Shown here piece after piece: positions 6,924-12,024 of a stretch of DNA of 12,024 nt. The notes under the pieces are model-generated. The model ran no database searches. It was not told the origin of the DNA and worked only from the letters and a program-made list of their open reading frames with translations. Made by a program: the position numbers and the translations under genes. The number at the start of each line of letters is the position of its first letter. Position 1 is the stretch's first letter. This DNA comes from Actinomycetes bacterium (GTDB taxonomy: Bacteria > Actinomycetota > Humimicrobiia > JAHJRV01), in NCBI GenBank assembly GCA_030612085.1, contig JAUWOM010000025.1:1-12024 (forward strand). The letters run 5' to 3'.

Positions 6924-7946
6924 TTAAATACTACAGGCTCCACAATAGTTTTTCACCCTATATGGTCTACTTAATGATTCCACTCTTACTCTAGTTCCAG
7001 TATGTGGAGCGTGAACGAAGTTTCCATTTCCAATATATATTCCAACATGAGTAAAGTTTTTGAAAAAAACTAAATCTCCTGGTCTAAGATCTGATTTTGA
7101 AACAGGAGTTCCTGCATTATATTGACCTCTTACAGTTCGAGGTAGATAGGATCCAAACTTTCTAAAAACCCAATAAACAAGCCCCGAACAGTCAAAGCTA
7201 TTAGGACCCGAGGCTCCCCAAGCATAGGGCTTTCCCTGTTGAGCTAATGCAAGAGATACCACACCTGTATAATCAGATGGAGAAATGAAATTAATTACTG
7301 GTGCATACATCTCTCTTTCTAAGATTTGTATATCCTGCTTAACCTTGGCAAGAAGTCCTTCCATCTCCCTTATTTTTTCTTCCACTTGTTCTTTTATCAA
7401 ATTTAATTCTGATATCAAACCTAATATTATCTTCTTTTGCTTCTCAGCTTCCTGCTCAATATTAATAATTTCATTTCTTATTTCCTCAACCTTCATTATC
7501 AGCTGAGCATGCTTTTCTCCAGCTATTGAAAAGAGTTTCATTCTATCCATCAGATCATTAATAGTGTCTGGAGATGACACTATATATACAAAATTCACCT
7601 GTCCATATTTATAAATTTCTTCTAATGCCTCTTCAAGCTCTGTTTTTAAAGAGTTGAGTTCAAAATTAAGTCTACTTTTTCGTTTTTCAAGAAATATTAT
7701 CTTTGATTCAACCTTGTTAAGCTCATCCTGATAAAAATTATATTTCTCAACTGTTTCATCAAGGTCCTCATGAATGCGATATATTTCTTCAATAAGTCTA
7801 TCTTTTTCAGCTTTTTTTTCACTTAAAGGCGTGGCACTAAGTGGTGACGAGTAGGAAAGTGTAAATGAAATGACTAAAATTACACTAAAAACAATTTTAC
7901 TTATAATAAAGAAGTTTCTCCTCTTTTTAAGTAAAGGATCATCCAA
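6924..7946 (-). CDS. Secreted coiled-coil NlpC/P60 peptidoglycan endopeptidase
   Basis: 340 residues. A basic N-terminus and hydrophobic segment (about 12-32) form a signal peptide, with likely cleavage after LSA near residue 38. Residues 40-212 are Glu/Lys-rich predicted coiled coils in two blocks separated by a less charged stretch (about 115-145), as in the PcsB/CwlO type of wall hydrolase. The C-terminal NlpC/P60 domain (about 225-335) has the catalytic Cys in FDCSGLV (Cys253), His in THVGIYIG (His300) and His312 in VHAP. It should cut peptide stems outside the membrane; in CwlO and PcsB the coiled coil is controlled by FtsEX, but no ftsEX is in view. The start is TTG with GGAGG 7 bases upstream. 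Two extra cysteines (NYCGAC) sit at the extreme C-terminus. Residues 38-60 are duplicated as a relic 2.4 kb downstream. Confidence 0.93.
   Translation of the reverse strand: MDDPLLKKRRNFFIISKIVFSVILVISFTLSYSSPLSATPLSEKKAEKDRLIEEIYRIHEDLDETVEKYNFYQDELNKVESKIIFLEKRKSRLNFELNSLKTELEEALEEIYKYGQVNFVYIVSSPDTINDLMDRMKLFSIAGEKHAQLIMKVEEIRNEIINIEQEAEKQKKIILGLISELNLIKEQVEEKIREMEGLLAKVKQDIQILEREMYAPVINFISPSDYTGVVSLALAQQGKPYAWGASGPNSFDCSGLVYWVFRKFGSYLPRTVRGQYNAGTPVSKSDLRPGDLVFFKNFTHVGIYIGNGNFVHAPHTGTRVRVESLSRPYRVKNYCGACSI
7767..7835 (-). repeat. Source copy of the duplicated NlpC/P60 fragment
   Basis: This coding segment (residues 38-60 of the NlpC/P60 protein) has a near-identical direct copy at 5328-5394. 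The flanks on both sides show no similarity, so the repeat edges are sharp. Confidence 0.8.
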
Positions 7947-7953
7947 TTAATAA

Positions 7954-7958
7954 CCTCC
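7954..7958 (-). promoter_or_regulatory. Ribosome binding site fixing the TTG start of the NlpC/P60 gene
   Basis: GGAGG lies 7 bases before the TTG codon. The signal peptide's basic N-terminus begins directly after this start, supporting it over later ATG codons. Confidence 0.7.
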
Positions 7959-8002
7959 ATTTTTCACTTCTTCAACTACTTATCATTTACTATTATTGTA
8001 AG

Positions 8003-8031
8003 ATTCTAATATAAAATTAATAATATTACAA
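8003..8031 (-). promoter_or_regulatory. Candidate promoter of the NlpC/P60-HDAC-lipoprotein genes
   Basis: A minus-strand -35 TTGTAA (8026-8031), 17-base spacer and -10 TAGAAT (8003-8008) lie about 60 bases before the TTG start. The match is moderate (4/6 and 5/6), and the region is so AT-rich that chance matches are likely. Confidence 0.3.
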
Positions 8032-8062
8032 AAAATTAATATTTTAAATTCTAATAATATCT

Positions 8063-9118
8063 TTAAATATCCTTATTTAGAAAATCTTTTATGCCTGTTA
8101 AAATGGCAACTGCTATATTTCTTTTATATTTTTTAGTTGCCATCCTTTTCTCTTCCTCTGGATTTGAAATAAATCCTGGTTCTACTCTTACAGATGTCAT
8201 TGATGTTTCTTTTAGAATTGGTATATTCATTCCATGAACCCTACAATCCGGTACCTTTAATCTTTCGATTAAATTGTCCTCTATTAAGTTTGAAAGTATT
8301 TTTCCAGAATTTGAGAATGATAATCCGGATGAGAAATAATAACAACTACTTCCCTCGGCAAATGGGTTATCACAATAATTTAAGTGAATACTTATTAAAA
8401 TATTTACTTTTTTTGAATTCGCAACCAATGCTCTCTCACTCTCATTTAAATTTTTACCAATCTTTTGAGTTAAGCATCCATCCACGTCTGTTTTTGAAAT
8501 CTCTTGAATTAGATTTTCAGCAATTTCCCAGCAGACTTCAGCCTCAGTTAACCCGTAAACTCCTATTTTACCTGGATCATCAGGTAACCCATGTCCTGGA
8601 TCAATACAGATTATTGGCTTAGTATGCTTGATGATTTTTCTTTCTGGAATATGATAATTAGTCCCTCTCTCTAATGATCTTTTTAAATTATTAAGAGACT
8701 TTATAGTTTCTAAACCAACAAGTCCATCCTCATCTAAAGACATGTTATTTTGAAATTTTCTAACAGCAGTTTCTGTTTTTTTGTTAAAAATTCCTGTTTC
8801 TTCTCCTGAATCAAACCCAAGTGAATTGAGATAATGTTGTAAAGTCTTAACATCATCACCTCTAAAAGGTGGTACTTTTAAATATAGAGTTCTACTTCCT
8901 AAAGTGTATCCTGCTTCAACAACTTCCAACCATGTAATTGAATCAATAGTACCTGTAACTGCCAGACCTCTTTTTTGTTGAAAGGATTTAACAGCTTCTT
9001 CTGTCTTTATTCCAAAAAAACCATCAATATCCTCTAAACCAAGTGAAAATCCTAAGGATTTTAACCTGGTTTGTAAATCAACAACCTCTTTACCCTTGGA
9101 TCCTCTTTTTAGTTTCAT
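8063..9118 (-). CDS. N-acetylmuramoyl-L-alanine amidase (amidase_3) with two PG-binding domains, no signal peptide
   Basis: 351 residues. Two PG_binding_1 repeats come first: about 4-68 (GSKGKEVVDLQTRLKSLGF, DGFFGIKTEEAVKSFQ) and about 80-145 (RGDDVKTLQHYLNSLGF, FNKKTETAVRKFQ, DGLVG). A linker leads to the zinc amidase_3 domain (about 168-348) with CIDPGHG (His176), GLTEAE (Glu192), SIHLN (His245) and RVEPGFISN (catalytic Glu313). It should cleave the MurNAc-L-Ala bond. The product starts directly in the first binding repeat with no hydrophobic leader. An in-frame TGA at 9125-9127, three codons upstream, rules out a longer N-terminus. Signal-less amidases include mother-cell lysins such as CwlC and phage endolysins; which applies here is unknown. 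No SD is visible before the ATG. It is followed 116 bp later by the NlpC/P60 gene. Confidence 0.93.
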   Translation of the reverse strand: MKLKRGSKGKEVVDLQTRLKSLGFSLGLEDIDGFFGIKTEEAVKSFQQKRGLAVTGTIDSITWLEVVEAGYTLGSRTLYLKVPPFRGDDVKTLQHYLNSLGFDSGEETGIFNKKTETAVRKFQNNMSLDEDGLVGLETIKSLNNLKRSLERGTNYHIPERKIIKHTKPIICIDPGHGLPDDPGKIGVYGLTEAEVCWEIAENLIQEISKTDVDGCLTQKIGKNLNESERALVANSKKVNILISIHLNYCDNPFAEGSSCYYFSSGLSFSNSGKILSNLIEDNLIERLKVPDCRVHGMNIPILKETSMTSVRVEPGFISNPEEEKRMATKKYKRNIAVAILTGIKDFLNKDI

Positions 9119-9236
9119 AAAAGTTCAAACACAAAATAATATTTATCTAAACAAATTTTAAAGAATTGATAAATTTAATTTATAGGATATTTTTATTATT
9201 TTTGAGAGAAATTTAAATTTATATAATATTATTAAA

Positions 9237-9560
9237 TTATTTCAAACCAAATTCTTCTAAAAATTTCTCCTTTGGGTGAGCTCCCATTACTTTTTTCACT
9301 AATTCTCCATCTTGAAACATTATAAATGTTGGAATGCTCATAATCTCATAATTCTTAGAAATTTCAGGATTTTCATCAACATTTAATTTTGCGAGTATTA
9401 CCTTATTTTCCAATTCCTTTGCTAATACATTAAATATTGGTTCCATCATTCTACAAGGTCCACACCATGAAGCCCCAAAATCCACAATTATAGGCAATTC
9501 TGTATTCTCAATAGTTTCCTGAAAATTTTCATCAGTTAATGTTAATATTCCTTCTGCCAT
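9237..9560 (-). CDS. trxA: Thioredoxin
   Basis: A classical 107-residue thioredoxin that reduces disulfides in cytoplasmic proteins. The active site is WCGPC (Trp32, Cys33, Cys36), with the buried Asp27 in VDFGA and the cis-Pro loop MSIPTF (Pro77). Family length is normal. The ATG has AGAGGAGA upstream with about 9 bases spacing. It lies 109 bp downstream of trxB in the same direction, so reductase and substrate are probably co-transcribed. The gap contains an 8-bp inverted repeat with a 21-base loop (9618-9625/9647-9654), which is too open to call a terminator. Confidence 0.97.
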   Translation of the reverse strand: MAEGILTLTDENFQETIENTELPIIVDFGASWCGPCRMMEPIFNVLAKELENKVILAKLNVDENPEISKNYEIMSIPTFIMFQDGELVKKVMGAHPKEKFLEEFGLK

Positions 9561-9669
9561 ATGCTCATTCTCCTCTCTTTTTAAAATTTATATTTTATAT
9601 AATCTTTAATTAAAACCATTCTTAGAAGACTTAATTTCCTTTTCCCCTAAGAATTTATTATATTTACAA

Positions 9670-10599
9670 CTACTGTTTTAATTCATATTCTAAATATTCT
9701 TCTGCACTTATAGCTGCTATTGCTCCATCTGAAACAGCAGTAACGACTTGTCTTAGAGGTGTATTTCTTACATCCCCAGCAGCAAACAATCCAGTAGTAG
9801 AAGTCCTCATTTTATGATCTGTTATTATTCTACCCAGTTTATCCATTTCTACTAAGTTTCTAACTAAGGATGAACTTGGTTTAAATCCCACATACATAAA
9901 AACGCCATCTATTCTTATCTCTCTTTTCTGATTTGTTTTATTATTAAAAATTACTACCCTCTCAACCAAATCCTTTCCTTTAATTTCCAATAGATTAGAA
10001 TTCCACAAAATATCTATTTTGGGATTTTTAATAGCTTTTTCTTGTAGCATCTTTCTTGCTCTTAATTTATCCCTTCTATGAACTATCTTTAAAGATGATA
10101 CAAATTTAGATAAATAGATTGCCTCCTGAACAGCTGAATCCCCACCACCAACAACAAGGATATCTTTATCCTTAAACAAGGGTCCATCACAAGTTGCACA
10201 ATATGAAACTCCTCTTCCTTTAAACTCCCTTTCTCCAGGAATACCCAGTTCAGCTGGACTTGCTCCAGTTGCAACTATAACAGTTTTAGCAAAAAAATCA
10301 CCCTGGTTAGTTTTTAACTTAAAGATTTTGTTTTCCTTTTCAACAAAATCAACCTGGATAAAGTTCATAAACTCAACATTAAAATTATTACACTGTTCTT
10401 CCATAAGTTTAGTTAACTCTTGACCAGACATACCATTGGGAAATGCTGGGTAGTTTTCGATAAAATCTGTAAGAGCTACCTGACCACCGGGCATTTGTGA
10501 TTCTATAATGAGAGGTGATAAAGCTGATCTGGCTGCGTATATTCCAGCACTCATTCCAGCTGGACCTGCTCCAATAATAATTAAATCTCTTATCTTCAT
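9670..10599 (-). CDS. trxB: Thioredoxin reductase (NADPH)
   Basis: A 309-residue low-molecular-weight flavoprotein that passes electrons from NADPH through FAD to thioredoxin. The FAD site is IIIGAGPAGMSAGIYAAR (10-15 for GAGPAG) with a GLFAAGDV segment near 270-277. The redox centre is CATCDG (Cys134/Cys137). The nucleotide-binding site is GGGDSA (151-156), followed by HRRDKLRA (174-181), the motif linked to NADPH rather than NADH preference; ferredoxin- and NADH-type relatives lack it. The ATG start has only a weak SD (AGGT). It is followed by trxA, giving a self-contained thioredoxin system. Confidence 0.97.
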   Translation of the reverse strand: MKIRDLIIIGAGPAGMSAGIYAARSALSPLIIESQMPGGQVALTDFIENYPAFPNGMSGQELTKLMEEQCNNFNVEFMNFIQVDFVEKENKIFKLKTNQGDFFAKTVIVATGASPAELGIPGEREFKGRGVSYCATCDGPLFKDKDILVVGGGDSAVQEAIYLSKFVSSLKIVHRRDKLRARKMLQEKAIKNPKIDILWNSNLLEIKGKDLVERVVIFNNKTNQKREIRIDGVFMYVGFKPSSSLVRNLVEMDKLGRIITDHKMRTSTTGLFAAGDVRNTPLRQVVTAVSDGAIAAISAEEYLEYELKQ

Positions 10600-10648
10600 T
10601 TTTATTTCAACCTAAATATAACTATAATTATTTAAATAGATAGAAAAA

Positions 10649-10677
10649 AGTTTAATCAAATTTTTATATAAAGTCAA
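10649..10677 (-). promoter_or_regulatory. Candidate trxB promoter
   Basis: On the minus strand TTGACT (10672-10677), a 17-base spacer and TAAACT (10649-10654) lie about 50 bases before trxB. The -35 is good (5/6) and the -10 moderate (4/6). Confidence 0.3.
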
Positions 10678-10750
10678 ATTGTAATATGTATTATAAACGA
10701 ATTAGGTCAACACTTTTGGTATTTTGCTCTTTGAAAACTTAATATTATCT

Positions 10751-10761
10751 TGTCATTGCGA
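10751..10761. repeat. Fragment of the palindromic repeat's end
   Basis: TGTCATTGCGA occurs here and again 27 bp away at 10778-10788, the left end of the full palindromic element. It looks like a truncated second copy or a remnant of nested insertion. Confidence 0.55.
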
Positions 10762-10774
10762 TGAAATAAATTTA

Positions 10775-10877
10775 AGTTGTCATTGCGAGGAGCGAAGCGA
10801 CGAAGCAATCTCAGTATATAAATTATTGTCAATAATAGAGATTGCCACGCCACCTTCAGTGGCTCGCAATGACAACT
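10775..10877. repeat. Palindromic dispersed repeat ('GTCATTGCGAG' type)
   Basis: A 103-bp element bounded by a perfect 15-bp inverted repeat (10775-10789 and 10863-10877, AGTTGTCATTGCGAG). Inside are a second pair, GCAATCTC/GAGATTGC (10805-10812 and 10838-10845), and a central palindrome ATTATTG-T-CAATAAT (10822-10836), so the whole can fold as one long cruciform or hairpin. Elements with these ends (GTCATTGCGAGGAGCGAAGCGACGAAGC-like cores) are scattered in intergenic DNA of many bacteria. It has no coding capacity: an overlapping open frame on the minus strand is just the repeat read through. Confidence 0.85.
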
Positions 10878-10907
10878 AGAACTTAGTTCAGAATAGGCTG
10901 TGTAATC

Positions 10908-10937
10908 TTTACATGGAATTTTTTTAGATATTATAAT
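10908..10937 (+). promoter_or_regulatory. Candidate housekeeping promoter of the ECF sigma gene
   Basis: TTTACA (10908-10913), an 18-base spacer and a perfect TATAAT (10932-10937) lie about 62 bases before the ATG. No clear ECF-type autoregulatory promoter (GGAAC...GTC) is visible, although GGAAT occurs at 10915. Confidence 0.45.
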
Positions 10938-10999
10938 ATTATAGATAATATTAGTTTTAAATTCAGTAACAGTCAAATATAAAAGAGAGAAATTATTTC

Positions 11000-11596
11000 A
11001 TGACGATAAAATATAAAAGAGAAAAAATAAATGATGAAAAACTTATAAGATATTACACAAGAGGGGATGAGGAAGCTCTTGTTCAACTCGTTAAACGTCA
11101 CCAGAAAAATATCTATAATTTATCATTCCGCTTTATGAATAATTCTCAAGACGCATGGGATGCAACCCAGGAAACATTTATCAGATTAATTAAAAGAGCT
11201 AAAAGCTTTAAGGGGGCTTCTAAGTTTTCTACATGGCTTTATAGAATTACATGTAATGTCTGTAAAGACATACTTATTAAAAGAAAAAAATCAATATCTG
11301 GTTCTTATGAAGAACTAAAATTAACAGAAAAGGTTACTTATAAAAATAGATTTAATGAAGTTTCAAATAGAATTTTAGAAGCTGAAGAAATAGATAAAGT
11401 ACAGAATCTACTTCAAAAACTACCACAAAATCTTAGAATTGTAATTGTACTAAATGATATATACGATTTGAAATATAAAGAAATATCTGAAATTTTAAAT
11501 ATTCCTTTAGGAACAGTTAAATCAAGAATAAGCAGATCTCGAGAGATCTTAAGAAATATTTTGAAAGAAGAAAGAGAACAAAAAATAGATTTTTAA
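11000..11596 (+). CDS. ECF-family RNA polymerase sigma factor
   Basis: 198 residues. Sigma region 2 spans about 26-93, with the core-binding and -10 contact helices DAWDATQETFIRLIKR (51-66) and FKGASKFSTWLYRITCNVCKD (70-90). Region 4 spans about 131-190, with LQKLPQNLRIVIVLNDIYDLKYKEISEIL and the helix-turn-helix GTVKSRISRSREILR. Regions 1 and 3 are absent, as expected for an ECF (group 4) sigma. It directs polymerase to a stress or envelope regulon that cannot be named from sequence. The ATG has a purine-rich AGAGAGAAA about 10-13 bases upstream. The anti-sigma gene starts 36 bp downstream, so the pair is probably one transcript and the sigma is held at the membrane until a signal arrives. 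Confidence 0.95.
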   Translation: MTIKYKREKINDEKLIRYYTRGDEEALVQLVKRHQKNIYNLSFRFMNNSQDAWDATQETFIRLIKRAKSFKGASKFSTWLYRITCNVCKDILIKRKKSISGSYEELKLTEKVTYKNRFNEVSNRILEAEEIDKVQNLLQKLPQNLRIVIVLNDIYDLKYKEISEILNIPLGTVKSRISRSREILRNILKEEREQKIDF

Positions 11597-11623
11597 AGTC
11601 TTATATTAAAAGATATATTTAAA

Positions 11624-11628
11624 GGTGA
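11624..11628 (+). promoter_or_regulatory. Ribosome binding site fixing the TTG start of the anti-sigma gene
   Basis: GGTGA lies 4 bases before TTG at 11633. The frame that follows begins with the cysteine typical of zinc-finger anti-sigma N-termini, so this start is preferred. Confidence 0.7.
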
Positions 11629-11632
11629 TAAA

Positions 11633-12024
11633 TTGAATTGCAAAAATATAAAAAATATGATTTCTGAATATGTTGATTCTGAGCTCTCTATTAACCAAAA
11701 TAAAAAAGTAGAAGAGCATATAAAAACATGCCCAGATTGCAAAAAGTATTTTAATGAGATAAAAGGTGTAAAAGAATTCATCTCCTCATCTACTTTTTAT
11801 GATTTATCTTTTGATAAAGCAAAAAAGTTGGCTAAATTAGTTAGAGAAAAAAGTACAGAAATGCTTCCAGTTTTAAAACCAAAACCAGTCTGGGCAAAAT
11901 GGCAATTTGCTTCAATTATAAGCATATTAGCTATATTAATATTAGGAGTTTTAGTGCTTAGAACTTATGGTACGTACTTTGCTCCTACAGCTCTTATGGA
12001 GAAAGCAGCTCAAGAAACTGAAGA
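11633..12024 (+). CDS. Membrane zinc-finger (zf-HC2) anti-sigma factor, 3' end outside window
   Basis: An open frame from TTG at 11633 to the right edge (130 codons and 2 bases, no stop). The N-terminus reads (M)NCKNIKNMISEYVDSELS, then VEEHIKTCPDCKKYF: the His-x3-Cys-x2-Cys zinc motif of the anti-sigma fold, plus a Cys at residue 3. A linker leads to a single transmembrane helix at about residues 92-115 (FASIISILAILILGVLVL), so the zinc domain is cytoplasmic and the missing C-terminus is extracytoplasmic. It sits 36 bp after the ECF sigma gene, the usual arrangement of sigma and cognate anti-sigma, so it should bind and inhibit that sigma. It is easily missed because it lacks an ATG at its start and runs off the window. 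Confidence 0.88.
   Translation, partial: MNCKNIKNMISEYVDSELSINQNKKVEEHIKTCPDCKKYFNEIKGVKEFISSSTFYDLSFDKAKKLAKLVREKSTEMLPVLKPKPVWAKWQFASIISILAILILGVLVLRTYGTYFAPTALMEKAAQETE

Larger units (their letters stand above)
10600..10999. other. 400-bp divergent intergenic region between trxB and the sigma-factor gene
   Basis: It holds a weak candidate trxB promoter on the left, the truncated and complete palindromic repeats in the middle, and a candidate sigma-factor promoter on the right. I see no RNA gene and no credible small ORF. Confidence 0.7.

Noticed and set aside
9618..9654. Inverted repeat ATTCTTAG/CTAAGAAT between trxB and trxA as a terminator or attenuator
   Set aside because: The stem is AT-rich, the loop is 21 bases and there is no U-run, so it would be unstable.
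10707..10976. 89-codon minus-strand open frame over the repeat
   Set aside because: Its middle third is the palindromic element translated (HCEPLKVAWQSLLL...RRFAPRNDN), a well-known type of false protein. The remaining sequence is low-complexity, with no SD and no family match.
1..12024. CRISPR arrays, tRNA or rRNA genes, defence or toxin-antitoxin modules, prophage structural genes
   Set aside because: Read-through of both strands and all gaps gave no repeat-spacer pattern, no tRNA-like cloverleaf and no such genes. The window is mainly housekeeping.

Overview
The window is AT-rich bacterial DNA (GC by eye about 30%). It is densely packed, uses Shine-Dalgarno (SD) sequences, and has several TTG starts (dnaJ, the NlpC/P60 gene, the anti-sigma gene). 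DnaK lacks the N-terminal insertion of about 23 residues seen in proteobacterial DnaK. It is about the length of the Bacillus protein. With HspR, a coiled-coil NlpC/P60 protein and a wall amidase, this points to a monoderm-type or deep-branching low-GC bacterium, such as a Firmicutes relative or an uncultured phylum like Atribacterota. The phylum is a guess.

Layout. 1-573 (+): the 3' part of a DUF72/YecE-family gene that runs off the left edge. 587-5053 (-): a heat-shock operon in the order dnaK-grpE-dnaJ-hspR, the order known from Streptomyces. Upstream of dnaK lies a consensus sigma-70-type promoter (TTGACA-N17-TATAAT), with two tandem 21-bp imperfect inverted repeats resembling the HspR operator (HAIR). 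The inferred circuit is that HspR, the last gene, represses the promoter of its own operon. A 141-bp palindromic repeat sits in the dnaK-grpE gap.

5382-9118 (-): a cell-envelope group with amidase_3 carrying two peptidoglycan-binding domains, a secreted coiled-coil NlpC/P60 endopeptidase, an HDAC-family deacetylase and a small lipoprotein. Part of the NlpC/P60 gene (about 67 bp) is repeated as a broken relic that overlaps the 3' end of the lipoprotein gene. 9237-10599 (-): trxB and trxA, a complete NADPH-thioredoxin couple. 10600-10999: a 400-bp gap with candidate divergent promoters and a second type of palindromic repeat. 11000-12024 (+): an ECF sigma factor followed by its likely membrane-bound zinc-finger anti-sigma factor. 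That gene starts at TTG and is cut by the right edge.

I found no CRISPR array, tRNA, rRNA, transposase, toxin-antitoxin pair or defence system. Most genes are housekeeping. The points most worth following are the predicted HspR operators, the NlpC relic, the two palindromic repeats and the signal-less amidase.
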